A stretch of DNA of 34,404 nt from Chromera velia. Its lineage: Eukaryota; Sar; Chromeraceae. Positions 1 to 11,148 of this stretch are shown piece after piece; position 1 is the first letter of the stretch; every line of letters begins with the position of its first letter. The notes below the pieces were generated by a model. The model did no database searches. It saw only the letters and a program-made list of their open reading frames with translations, and was not told where the DNA came from. The position numbers were made by a program, and so were the translations under genes. The stretch is taken from assembly GCA_018398765.1 (NCBI GenBank), contig JAHBMJ010005916.1:1-34404 (forward strand), written 5' to 3'.

Positions 1-936
1 TCGGACCCGAACCCTCCCCTCCCCCCTCCCTCCCTTCCCTCTTCTTCCTCCTCTTCGTCGTCGTCCTCCTCCTCCTCCGCTATCGCAGCAGCAGCATTCC
101 CGAATCTTCCGGCTCCCCCCGAAGTCCCTGCCCCTGAAGCCCCACCATTATCGCAACCCCCCTGGAGAGGGTCGTCACCAGGAAAATCAAGACGACTGCA
201 CCCAATAGAAGAGAACCAGCCAGAGCCAGACGCAGCCGCCGCCCCCGATCCCATGCCAGCCCCCGTCTCCGCCCCAGACGCAGCATCCAACTCCGCAGCC
301 TCGGCTTCTGCTTCTGCTTCTGCTTCTAGCAGCATCCCCCTCCCAGCTTCTTCGCATGACGAAGAGCATCAAAACCCGCGCCCTTCAGAACAGGAATCCT
401 GTGAGAGAGAAGAGGTTCTGGAGAAGGTTTTCGACCCCACCAGCACCGTCGCTCTTTCGGTATGGTTAAGAGTTTCATTACCGCCGAAAGAGTCCTCCCG
501 CAAGATACGAAGACACAGCATCAAAAGAATCCCCCTCCGGAGGGGCGCCCCCCCACCCCTGTCTAAAGACCATGACGGTGCCGGTCCCCATGTGCAGTTT
601 TCTTTTTTTTTTTGTTTTTTTTCTTTTTTCTTTTCTTATTTGTCGGTTTTTCTTGTCTTGTCTTCTTTTCTTCTCTTTCTTGTCTTGAGTGGAAGCAGCA
701 GAGGAGTAGCGTGTGAAACCAGTCACTGTGATCACGTGAAAGTCTGTCGGGAGGTAGAGAGCCAAGGGGCGCTTAACTCTCACCTTTCGCGCCCCCTGCC
801 CACTTTGTCTGAGTAGTCATGATGTTCTTTTGTCTTTGTTTTTTCTTTCTGTCTTTCTTTCTTTTTGTCTGTTGTGTTCATAAAGAAAAGGAGGGAGAAG
901 AAGAAGAAACATGTAGTCTGTCTGTCCATCTGTTTA

Positions 937-967
<31 letters not shown>

Positions 968-972
968 GAGTT

Positions 973-1011
<39 letters not shown>

Positions 1012-1079
1012 GTTTGTCTGTCTGTCTGTCTGTCTGTCCCTCTGTCCATCCGTCTGTCTGTCTGTCCCTCTGTTCATCC

Positions 1080-1114
<35 letters not shown>

Positions 1115-1127
1115 CCTCTGTTCATCC

Positions 1128-1162
<35 letters not shown>

Positions 1163-1195
1163 CATCTGTCTGTCTGTCTGTCCCTCTGTTCATCC

Positions 1196-1231
<36 letters not shown>

Positions 1232-1292
1232 GTCTGTCTGTCTGGCCCTCTGTTCATCCGTCTGTCTGTCTATCTGTCTGTCTGTCTGTCTA

Positions 1293-1323
<31 letters not shown>

Positions 1324-2050
1324 GGAAAGTAGCGGAAGTCATACAGTTTGTCTCTGTGTCTGTGTATCTGTGTGTCTTTTTCCTGGTCCGTCTTTCAGTT
1401 TGAAAGAATTTGCAAGACATCGCGTTCTTAGACTAGACATGCAGAAACGATAACCTTTAGCTACGAAAAGGAGTTTGAGAGCCTATCGGTTCATCTATTC
1501 TTCTTCTTCTTTTGACAAATTGAAAGCGAATCGTCTGTGAATTTGCCCTTTCTGCCGCGATCTTGCTGGATTCGTGTTGCATGATTTGTGCAGGTTCACT
1601 GAAATCTATGACCATCCATTTGACGGTCGATGCATGGATGTTCTGGACAACGAGAACGGAAGGTTAGTTGAGTGTTTTTGCATTGCTATGGCGGACCGTA
1701 TGGTGGCTTTTCCTAGTAACAAGGATCAGTGCACGAGTTGGCGCTTTCAAATTGTCTGGAATCGGGGTGTGTATGGGAACAGAGATGCTCTCTTTTCAAT
1801 TTTTGTTTCGAAATTCCTTTCACCTGTCTGAACCAGTTTTCAAGCAGTATCCAAGCAGCCATAAAAGAAGACCGAGAGAGGGAGAGAGAGACGTGACTTG
1901 TACAAGCACAGTGAAGAAGGCAGTATCAAGACATATATGTGTTGCCAACAGAAAGTGTACGTTACAAGACAGACAGGTCATCCGGTTTACACCGCTCTTC
2001 TTTAGTGAGTTTCACATCTGTATCTCTCTCTCTCTCTCTCTGTGTGTGTG

Positions 2051-2100
<50 letters not shown>

Positions 2101-4154
2101 CAGTTGTCCTCTGCCCCCCCCCGGAAAGCCTTGGCCAGAACGCTGCGCCATTCATGCTCTACCAAGCGTGGATGAACGTGGACCAGGAGGCCTGGGGGAC
2201 CCTCCAAAGCTTATCCGAAAGCCTCCCGGTTCGTACGAGTCCCTCCACGACTCCACACTTGAAGCGCACATGGTCAGTTCTCTACTGTGGTTTGTTCATC
2301 ACCGAATCAGACTGTGTGGCCTTTTCATTTCGTGTTGTCTCCTGATTCTCCGACTTCCTTCGTTGCCCGTGCAGCACCGAATCCACAGGGACCGAAGACA
2401 TCGAAATGGTGAGTGGTAGTTTTTTCTTAGTTGCGTTTTCAAGGTTCTGACTGTATTGATCAAAGAGGATCAAGACTGCGGATCAAGCAGTGCTGTATGA
2501 TCCGCCGCGACGTTGATTGAATTGGTGCGCCCACAGTTGCAGAGGACCACGATGTTGTTAGAGTCTCTTCATGGCGCAAACCAAACTTCCACAACTATAT
2601 GACTATCTTTCACAGAAACAGACATGTACTCTGTTCAAGACGTCCGTGCACTGCAGCGAGGGGCATGAAAAAACAGAAGAAATTCCTAATATCGATAATG
2701 CGAGAGACTGCATACTGCTGTGGAAGAGCGCAATGAAGAGGTATGCAACCGATGATCGCAGAAGTAGATGGCATATTTGAACTGTGTTGATGTCACAGAC
2801 CCAAGCTCTTTCTGCTGTTTTTCTGCAGACTGGCCAGATCGAGAACAAATCGAAGTACATCCCGGCTTCGGTGAAGACCCAATTGACTTCTTCAAAAGAG
2901 AAGAAGCACGTACTAAAGAAGGACATGTACCGTGAGGTCTTCATGGCTGCAGGGATTCCTCCTGGGACACAGACCCCGGAGTCTCTCTCTCGGTGGTCCC
3001 GGGGTCCGCCCCTTTTTGCTCGCCCCCCCAATGCTGGCGATCCTGGTCGCAGCTTTCCGGGGAGTACATTGGGCCACCGAGGGGGCAAAAGCTGGCTCTG
3101 GCCTCCCCTCCTCTCTCTTTGCCCTGGGTCTTTTGGCGACGGGGGCCCAGGTGGTCCCGTTCGTCTTCCTGGGGGCTGACACGCCGGAGAGGTGTGCAGC
3201 ACGACCCGGCCGCAACCTGGAAGGGCATCGCAGTGGTCAGGAGGCATCCCAGTGGTTCTCCTGACCACTGCGATGGCCCCCCTCTAGGTTGTTCTTTTCG
3301 GTTAGTCGATACGGAGATCGATGTGAAGGCGGCGGAGTGTGAGATATGCATGTATGTTCAATTCATCTGGTGACGACATGTCCTCATGATCGTGCCGGTC
3401 ATTAGACAGGCAAATGCTCTGTAGTGAACTGTCTGTGGAAAACATAAAGGTCGCCTATAACATTCAGAAAGAGAGGCGGGGGACTGAAGGGGCAACGGGG
3501 TTGCAGTTAGAGGACAAGGTCTAAATGTGCAATATTGTTGTGAGCTTCCGATCGAAGCAGTGGATGCATTTGAAGAACGTTGATTTCCGTCGAAACACTC
3601 ATCTGTGCTCTGTTTTGATCTGCAGCGCATGAGCACCGCCACTTGCTTCCGGTCCGACAGGAGGACGGAAGACTGTGCTCGGCTGCCTTCCTTCTGGCAG
3701 CTTATGCCATCTCCTTGGTGGTATTCGACCCATACCACGACACCAAGAGATTCCAGGTGTGTACGTTTTCTGTTGCCGTCTCCTTTACTCGAATGACAAG
3801 TAGTGAGATAATACAATCAAGCAATATTACGTCTTGCCAAGCTTGACATGGACATGATCAAAGAAACGAAGTTTTCGGGCGGGAGGGAGTGACTGTCACT
3901 GAGTGCAGCCACTTTTTGTTCATGTATTTCTCTCGATTCCATCTGGTGTTGTACCCACTCGTTTTCGTGTCAATGCTGCTTTTGGCGCACACGGTATCAT
4001 CCTGCTATATCCTGCTGTGTTTTTTGCTTTGTGTCTGCAGGAGGCGGCGAGAGTGAAGGCCCTCCTGCTGGCTGACTCGCCACAGGAGGCCGAAGAAGTG
4101 GCGCGGTTTGAGCGAGCGAGAAGTGCAAGGGTGCACGAAGTGGAAGGACACTGA
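1..4154 (+). CDS. Unrecognised multi-exon gene, 3' part (5' end outside window)
   Basis: I do not recognise this protein. Seven exons join in consistent phase: 1-464, 1594-1662, 2129-2272, 2375-2408, 2829-2931, 3626-3756 and 4041-4154, giving 352 visible residues and a TGA stop. The first exon is open from base 1 and is rich in Ser, Pro and Ala, including a Ser run near 45-85, so it is probably a disordered N-terminal region. Later exons encode ordinary-looking sequence such as FTEIYDHPFDGRC, MLYQAWMNVDQEAWG and SKYIPASVKTQL. The sixth exon holds one hydrophobic segment, AAFLLAAYAISLVVF, a possible membrane helix. The C-terminus is a charged helix ending EVEGH. Introns are GT-AG, and donors include GTTAAG, GTTAGT, GTCAGT, GTGAGT and GTGAGG. 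The weakest join is the acceptor at 2128/2129 (AAAG after a C run), chosen because it alone keeps phase. The gene converges on the 9833-13735 gene, with a retroelement between them. Confidence 0.6.
918..1322. repeat. CTGT/CAGA tetranucleotide microsatellite in an intron
   Basis: About 400 bases of nearly pure CTGT, interrupted by CCCT, ATCT and CATC variants and a repeated block reading CCCTCTGTTCATC. It lies in the 465-1593 intron of the first gene. The preceding 600-700 and 830-875 are T-rich pyrimidine runs. All three + frames and the complement stay open here only because the repeat lacks stops; these are not genes. Confidence 0.95.
2020..2098. repeat. Compound CT/TG/TA dinucleotide repeat in an intron
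   Basis: Consecutive (CT)n, (TG)n, (TA)n and (TG)n tracts just upstream of the acceptor of the third visible exon of the first gene. The tract forms part of the pyrimidine-rich 3' end of that intron. Confidence 0.9.
2975..3295. repeat. GC-rich intronic island with a perfect 18-bp inverted repeat
   Basis: This part of the 2932-3625 intron is much richer in G and C than the rest of the intron. At its 3' end, 3226-3243 (CATCGCAGTGGTCAGGAG) is exactly complementary to 3258-3275, separated by a 14-base loop that itself repeats CCCAGTGGT. Several overlapping ORFs exist here in most frames, which is typical of GC-rich noncoding DNA. It could be a small inserted element or one end of one; I saw no second copy in the window. 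Confidence 0.6.
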
Positions 4155-4508
4155 GGACTCAGTGAGGAGCGAGAAGTGCAAGGCCCAGCAAGGGTGAAAG
4201 CCTTAAAGAATTGAGGGAGAAAGGAGGAAAATGAACCAGCCTGCAAGCGCACAGTGCAGGTGCACATGTACATATCGATAAACATATACATACGAATTCT
4301 TTTTGATCATTTCGTTACCTAATGAATCAGTTGGCTGATCCTAGTAGGCAAAACACATTAAAAGAAGCGGGATAAAATATAAGTTGATTTTTCATTTTGT
4401 TTTCTTTCTGTTTTTAAATATTTTTTTCAATTTATTTTGTACATCAGATTTTATTAGATATTTTATTTTCTTCTTCAACAAACAGCTTTGAATAATTATT
4501 CTTAAACT
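4155..4508. other. Intergenic: 3' flank of gene 1, then an AT-rich stretch
   Basis: No coding sequence seen. 4155-4300 is mixed composition and probably 3' UTR; 4370-4508 is strongly A/T-rich. Composition switches abruptly to G/C-rich at about 4515, which marks the 5' limit of the retroelement sequence. No target-site duplication could be identified. Confidence 0.6.
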
Positions 4509-5888
4509 TTGTATGTTCGAGCCTACGGGGCCCCCAGGGAGCCAGGAGGGAAGCCCCCCCTCGCTCAGGGAAGGTGGGAGAGAGAGTGGAGGCGTGCACA
4601 GCGTCTACACCCCAGCGGGCAGTACGCATTCCCCAAAAGGGGCACAGGGAGGAGGCTAGTACGGCTGACGCAATCCCTAATTGCAGGGATTAGAAGCAGG
4701 GACAACCCAAGCGAAGCGCTCCTGCTGATGCTAGACCTTACCCTCTGGAGAGACCCCCGTATCAAAAAGGCAAAGAAGATACGGGAGACCATCGAGAGCA
4801 GGCTAGATTTGTGGGAGCAGGGGGAGAAGGGAAGAGAAACCGTCCTTCAGGAGGCAACCAAAATTAGCAGAAGAGCCCACAGCAGCAGCAGGAGGGGGGA
4901 AAGCGAGAGCCGAACAAAAAGGGAAGAACTTGAGAAGGCAGCGGGCCTCCCTGAGATGAGGAAATTTCGAAACTTCATCCAGGCAGGGGAGATGAGGAGG
5001 GGAACATGGATACTGACAGGCCGAGAGAAAGGGAAAGTCCTGGACGGGGAAGATACCTTCACCAAGAGAAGACAAACCTACTAGGTAGCAGAGACCCTGA
5101 AAGCCAAACATCCCCCCGGAAAAACACCCCAAGCAGCAGCACTAGAAGCGATGCCCAGAGAGGGCCTCCCCACCCTCACCCCCCTCCTAATCACCGAGGA
5201 GGACATCGCCGCAGTAGCACACTGCCTCCAAGGCAGCGCGGGGCCGTCTGAATTCGATAACACACAGCTCCACACCGCAGTCCTGAGCCTAGGAAGGGAG
5301 AGTAGAGAGTTAAGGGAAGAACTTGCCAACTTAGCAACAGAAATGGGGAGGAGGGTGTTCGAGTGGGACCAGGTGAAGGCACTCATGGCGTGCCGACTGC
5401 TCGTGCTAGACAAATGCCCCGGGGTGTGCCCGGTAAGAATCGGGGAGGCGATCAGGCGCCTCCTCGGAAAAGCAGTGATAAAGGAGACTAGAGAGGAACT
5501 GCAGGAGGCATGTGGAGCTGATCAGCTGTGCAGTGGCCTCATGGGAGGACTGGAAGGGGGGATTCATGCAGTGAGGGAGCTCTGGGAGACCTTCACACAG
5601 GAAGCCGGCGACAACCCTGAGAAGGCATTCGGAACCCTCCTAATAGACGCCGAAAACGCCTTCAATGCAGTAAATCGCACAGCGAGGCTGTGGAATGCCC
5701 GCATACTCTGGCCCAGAGCCTCCACATTCCTCTTCAACTGCTATAGGGGGGATGCAGAGCTCTTCCTAAGAGGAACCCACGGGACTACCACCATCAGCAG
5801 CAGAGAGGGATGGACGTAAGGGGACCCGATGTCGATGGTAGGGTACGCCATCACCATCCTCCCCCTTGTCCGAGCTCTCCGAGGCAGC

Positions 5889-6308
5889 GGGAGCGGGCAG
5901 ACGGAAAGCAAGACACAGTCGGAAGCAAGCGGGAGCAACCAGGCAGCCGGAGAGAAACAGACAAGGATAAGGGAGAGCAGACAGGCAGACAGAGAGACAC
6001 AGTTAGAATCGAGTGAGAGCAGCCAGCCGGACAGAGAGAGTCAGACAGGGGCAAGTGAGAGCAGACAGGCAGACAGCAAGACACAGCCAGGAACGAGTGA
6101 GAGCAGACAGCCGGACAGAGAGAATCAGTTAGGGGCGAGTGAGAGCAGACAGGCGGACAGAGAGACACAGCCAGGAATGAGTGAGAGCAGCCAGCCGGAC
6201 AGAGAGAATCAGTCAGGGGCGACGGAGAGCAGACAGACAGACAGAAAGAATCGGCCAGAGGCAAGCGAGAGCAGCCAGACAAACAGAGAGAAACAGAAAG
6301 GGGCGAGA
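5889..6308 (+). repeat. Ten 42-bp tandem repeats encoding a 14-residue unit inside the RT
   Basis: Eight clear copies start at 5973 (consensus ESRQADRETQPGAS) and two more diverged copies precede them from 5889. Every copy is exactly 42 bases, so the reading frame is preserved. Units alternate between ESRQADRETQ and ESSQPDRENQ forms, suggesting higher-order duplication of a two-unit block. The product would be highly polar and disordered. Confidence 0.9.
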
Positions 6309-6426
6309 GACAGAAGACAGGAAGCCGAAGAGCATACACCCACCGCCACAACCACTCATACGCCAGACCAGACAGGAAGAGAGGACAACACGATACACAA
6401 GACAGGTAGACAGGCAGCCGCCTTTT

Positions 6427-6606
6427 CATCATCTTCAGCTTCCTCCCCCATTCCATCCTCCCCCTCCTCTCCCTCCCCCTCTTCCCCCTCCCCCTCTCCC
6501 TCGTCCTCTTCCTCCTCCTCCTCCTCCTCTTCCTCCTCCTCCCTCTATGCCTCTTCCTCCTCGTCCTCCTCCTCATCCTCCTCCTCCTCCCCCTCCTCCC
6601 TCCACT
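6427..6606 (+). repeat. TCC/CCT-rich poly-Ser/Pro tract inside the RT
   Basis: Imperfect trinucleotide repeats encode Ser runs with interspersed Pro, following the 42-bp repeats and still in the RT frame. A second frame here is open as poly-Pro only because of the same low complexity. Confidence 0.9.
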
Positions 6607-8363
6607 CGGACCACCCCTCAGCTCGCCCACCCACCCCACCCCTTGGCGATTCGCACCGCACAGCATCGCCCACTTCAGCCGCCTCCGCGTCGGCCCGAAA
6701 CGGAAGCAACTGGTTTTTCACAGCGGACAGATGGAGTGCAGGGGTAGCAGCCGGAACGGAGAAGAAAAAGCAACAACAGCAGGAGCCCGATCCGCCCCAG
6801 AGATACTGGCACTAGCTCTGGTATGCGGATGACGCGTCCAATACCGGTTGGTTGCGCTAGTTGCGAGCATGGCTGCGCGAGTTAGTCAAGAGGGGGCCCA
6901 CGGCAGGGTATGTAGTGGTGGTGGACAAGTTGATCTTTACAGTGCTCCCGCAATTTCTGCAGAAAGCCAAGGAGATCTTTGCAGAGTTCCCCGACCTGCA
7001 GATAGTAGAGAGGACGTGTCTCCTAGGGGGGTACGGAGGTACAGATGCACACAGAGAGAAATGGGTGCAGGAGAAGGTGAAAGAGTGGGCTGGAAGCGTG
7101 GAAAGAGTTGCAACAGCAGCAGAATTCGCCCCACACGAAGCATACGCAGCCTGTTTAAAATCCCTGCAGCACGAATGGAAGTTTGTGGCACGGGTAGTGC
7201 CAGGGGCGGGGGGACAGATGGGGCAGCTGAAAGGCATGATCAGAGACCGCCTCATCCCCGCCCTGATGAAAGGACGACGGAACGGAGGGCCCCCCATCCA
7301 ATACGATGTATGGCTGAGAGACGTTGCCGCCCTCCCGGTCCAACTGCTAGGCCTAGGCATCCCCAAACCCACCGAAACAGCGGACAGAGACTACAAGACC
7401 TCAGCCGCAGCCAGTGAAGCGATCACAGAGGCCATCCTTCGAGAAGAGGACATAGATGCAGATGAGTACGTGAAAAGGGGGCAGAGGGCAAGGGCAGCCC
7501 ATAAAGAAGCAGTAAAAGAAGCAGTAGAGAAGGAGTGGGAGAGGTTAGGCAGCCAGTCAGGGCAGGCAGCCAGTGAGGACCAGTGTGAGGAAGTCAGGCA
7601 GTCAACAGAAAAGAGGCAGTCAGGATGGCTGACGGCCACCCCCCTGAAGGAACACGGAATGAATCTCAACCCAGACGAATTCCGAGATGCGATGACAATC
7701 CGATATCAGGGCAGGGTAGGGGGGGAGAAGAGCAGATGCGAGGGATATGGGGGAAGGTGGAGTCTGCAACATGCCCTTAACTGCCCAGTCGGGGGACTGC
7801 CGACGCTGCGACATGACGAAGTCAACCATACGTGGGCGAGTCTAGCAGCGGAAGCATACCCCGCAGGAGTGGTCCACGTAAAGGAGCCGATCATTAGGGA
7901 GGAAGGGGAGGTGCAGGGGTGTCCAGGGCTAAGGGGGGACTTCCAAGTCCGGGGGGCCTATGCTCCACAAAGGCTGGTAATTTTCGATACCAGGGTGATA
8001 AACCCACATGCCGCCTCGAGGGAGAAAGTGACCTGGACTCAAGCCCTCAAAGCAGCCGCAGAAGAAAAGAAGAGGAAACATGGGCAGGCAAGCGTGAACA
8101 GAGGGTGCAACTTCACTCCACTCGTGAGTGCGGTCGACGGGACGATGGAGGGGGAGGCAAAGATGTTCTTGAAGAGGGTGGCAGAGCGATTGAGTAAGAA
8201 ATGGGGGCAACACGTGAGCAAGACGTGCGGCCGGATCCGAGCCCGACTGCAGATTGCCCACCTGAAAGCGGCAAGCGCATGCATTCGGGGGACCAGAGGA
8301 GTGCAGGGGGAGGGCTGGGAGGAAGCAGGAGTAGGCAGTGCACTAGTCATGATTAAGGGGTAG

Positions 8364-9832
8364 GAAGTACTTAGCAAATACTAAAAAAGGCATTCAGATG
8401 GAGGAGCGTCAAGTATGAGGTCGCATGAGAGAGAGAGCTAGCAGCGAGAGCAGTAACCAGGACAGAAGGAAGAGATGAAAGACGTATAGGCCAGACGCTA
8501 GGAACAAACTTTAAGTCAATGCCCCCTCCATGTTTGATTGAATATAAGTTTTTACTGAGGAGCGCTGCAAGCATGTAATTAGGCATGTAATACACTACTA
8601 GTCTCTTAGACCTCTAGGCCTATCATAGAGAAAAAAAATAATAATTTAAGTCCATTCCCATTTATTATTATTTTTTTTTTTGCCCGACGATGTTAGGTGA
8701 TAAACAACTGTTGTTCAAGTATTATATAAGTGTTGTTTTGGTGTTGCACAAGTGTTGCTTAGGTGTTGCGCAAAAAAAAAAGAAAAAAATAATTTAAGCC
8801 AATTCTATATTACTTTTTTTTTTTTGCTGTGATACGCCTAGTTAGACCTGCGAGTGCATAAGCCCGAATAGGCCTTCTGAGATTTCACTGCAAGCTGGAG
8901 TTACAGTAGAGTAAGCTGGAGTACGCAAAACTAGGTGTAAAATTATAATAAAACTAAGTTTATGAATATTTTGGGTGTATCACAAATTAACGGTAAAGTT
9001 GTATAATAATTTTAGATTCAATTTATCATTTAATTTAGAAGCTAGTTTAAAAATTGAAACAGTAATAGCTTGTATAGCCTGAAAACCAGTTGTATAGAAA
9101 ATAATAAATTAAATAATGCAGTGGTACCCTTTAGAGATCTTTAGAGCATCTACTTGATTCTAAGTTGAACTTGAATTGCCAGTGTGAATACAGTATATTT
9201 AGTTTAATATTTTTTGATATTTGGCATTATATTGTATCTCTATAGCAGTACTGTATACTAGACTGTATACAAATTATTGTTGATAGGCTCAAACATTTAT
9301 AGTCATATTTGAATTATAATTAGTTGATTGCTATATGCTGTGGTGATCATTAGTCCTTAGTACCGCCTTTTAAATCAAAGAGAAGACACACGAAAAATTT
9401 CTTTAAAAAAAATAAAAGATCTGAACAATGAAAATCATACTTTTGTCTTTTATGCTATATCTAGTTCTATGTAGCGTATAATTCTATCGGATTGTTACCA
9501 TTGAATTATTTTATTTGCCAGAATACCAGATATGGACCAGAGACAATCAATTGGAACAGGTAGGAACAGTGACTCTTATGAGAAGACCAGAGAGAACGCT
9601 GTAAAAGAAATGGCCAGGACTTAAAAGATTCTAAAAAAGATTACTAGTAGTACCAAGATGCACGCAGGATAACAAAAACGGAGCTGGAAAAAAGACCAAG
9701 ACTTTTGACATGTATATCAATAGAGTCTGTAAAATTTCTGTCTGACTGGATTGTTCTTCCTCAACAGAGATCTATCAGGCAAAGGAGACCATTGATGAGA
9801 GAATGCAGATAACAGCCCCTTGCCATGGACAG
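8364..9832. other. AT-rich intergenic region between the retroelement and a convergent gene
   Basis: No coding sequence supported. 8629-8690 and 8770-8830 are two diverged copies of one motif: an A-run, then AATTTAAG, then about 20 mixed bases, then a T-run. Between them, 8707-8772 contains a short degenerate repeat of the form AAGTGTTGC. 8940-9500 is strongly AT-rich. 9550-9720 contains A-rich mixed sequence that might be old transposon debris, but I could not identify it. Confidence 0.6.
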
Positions 9833-11011
9833 TTATCCTTTTGTTGGCTGGGCTTCCTCAGAGTCACTCTCATCTGGATCCTGCAGTTGATGGATAAATT
9901 AATCATGACGCTCTTTTTCATTCACACACAGCAGTAGCAGCAAGACTCCTTCCTGCGCAGTTGCAATGATTCTGGATCCTCAATAGAACACAGGGTTTGG
10001 AGAATAGAAAGTAGTGTCAAAAATTTGCGGCGACGGAGAAAGAATGAGAAGGAAGCTCCAAGGCGCAAAAAGAAGGCGGTAATAGTAGGTCAAAGGTTCA
10101 GTGAGAAAGGAACCGAATGGAGAAGAAAATACAGCAGTCTCGATAAGTTCGATAGCCTGCAGTGTGAAGAACCTTGCGATATTGCGAAATTTTACCGGCA
10201 GCCAGCGTGGGGACGTACATGCACTCTGCGCTCATCTCTCACCTGATAGTTGGCGTCCACTCCTGCGAGGGCTGCCTTCTCCCTGCAAACAAGTCGGACG
10301 AATAAGTAGGTGCATCACCATGAGTGCACATGCGATACGCCCTAATCTTGGTGTCCAAATGTCACGGCCGCAAAGACATGCAGAGAGGCAACAAGTGGAG
10401 GACGCCCTTTCTGATTCACTGCAGAAAGACTCAGGAGGACTCGACTTAATTTCTCCTGCACCTTCTTGTTACGTGTCAAACTATCCTTCCTGAACTGCAC
10501 CCCAATAGAAAAAGCGAATTCCGTGTTACAAGCCAACGAGAAACAGCAGAACACTGAGATGCTTACTCACTCTTTCAGACAAATATCCACTCGATTCCCC
10601 CTGCAGAAGTCATGAAAAACGTCCCGGCAAAGACAAACAAAAAGCAGACAGACTGACCAGTCAACGAGACCCTTCACGTCATCCCGCACCTCCTTCTGCC
10701 TCCGCAGGCTCTCCGCCTGCTTGTACGTCAGGGACCTGCATGCTCATTGAGTCAACAACAAAAGGAGGAGACGGTGCACTGATTGATTGATATCAACTCA
10801 GGAGCATCCTAAGGTTCTTTCTGCTCATGCGTGCTTCAGGCCCTTCGAGGCAGGCAGCTTCCCCTCGAGAGCTGACTGGTTGAATCCATGAAGGTCAGTC
10901 AATTGGAAGTCGAGAGAAATCGGGCAGGTACTTAGAGGCACTTCTGGGCACTTCCGCCACCAATTATTAGATTGCAACCAACACCCCCCGAAGGACAGAC
11001 AGATACACACG

Positions 11012-11050
<39 letters not shown>

Positions 11051-11077
11051 GCACACACACGCACGCACACACACACG

Positions 11078-11148
<71 letters not shown>

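Larger units (their letters stand above)
4509..8363 (+). pseudogene. Reverse transcriptase / restriction-like endonuclease ORF with four in-frame TAR codons
   Basis: A single frame runs through all 1285 codons with no frameshift. It is interrupted by TAG at 5082-5084, TAA at 5817-5819, TAG at 6813-6815 and TAG at 6858-6860. RT landmarks: an SGLMGGLEGG block near 5535-5565; motif A, LIDAENAFN, at 5640-5666 (Asp codon 5646); motif B, with the stop exactly where Gln of a QGDP motif is expected, followed by GDPMSM at 5820-5837; and motif C, LWYADDAS, with YADD at 6822-6833. Downstream come the thumb and connection region, for example [19 protein letters not shown]. Then comes a Cys/His cluster (Cys 7737, His 7770, Cys 7782; the second expected Cys is Tyr at 7746), and then a nuclease-like block with GDFQVRG and IFDTRV around 7935-7995. 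About 310 codons of repeats and poly-Ser separate motifs B and C. As annotated with the standard code it is inactive. Confidence 0.8.
4509..8640 (+). mobile_element. Non-LTR retrotransposon, probably 5' truncated
   Basis: A GC-rich block inserted between AT-rich flanks. It carries one long ORF (4509-8363) with reverse transcriptase and a C-terminal Cys/His plus nuclease-like region, the order found in early-branching non-LTR elements with restriction-like endonucleases (R2/CRE type). There are no long terminal repeats and no upstream APE-type endonuclease. The 5' edge cuts straight into ORF sequence with no obvious initiator Met (first codon TTG), consistent with 5' truncation. The 3' limit is uncertain: after the ORF come about 250 bases of untranslated-looking sequence and then A-rich runs near 8629-8640. 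Confidence 0.75.

Noticed and set aside
465-816. Extension of the first exon to the TAG at 816
   Set aside because: After a good donor at 465 the translation becomes low-complexity Phe/Ser from a T-rich tract, and the phase of the donor fits the next exon exactly.
819-1420. Long ORFs on both strands in the CTGT repeat
   Set aside because: They are translations of a four-base repeat without stops, inside an intron.
2932-3373. Several overlapping ORFs in the GC-rich intronic island
   Set aside because: Most frames are open because of base composition; no domain, and the flanking exons splice across it in phase.
5851-6747. ORFs of 188 and 271 codons overlapping the RT repeat region
   Set aside because: They are poly-Pro or Arg/Lys-rich and Cys/Ser-rich shadows of the 42-bp repeats and the TCC tract in other frames.
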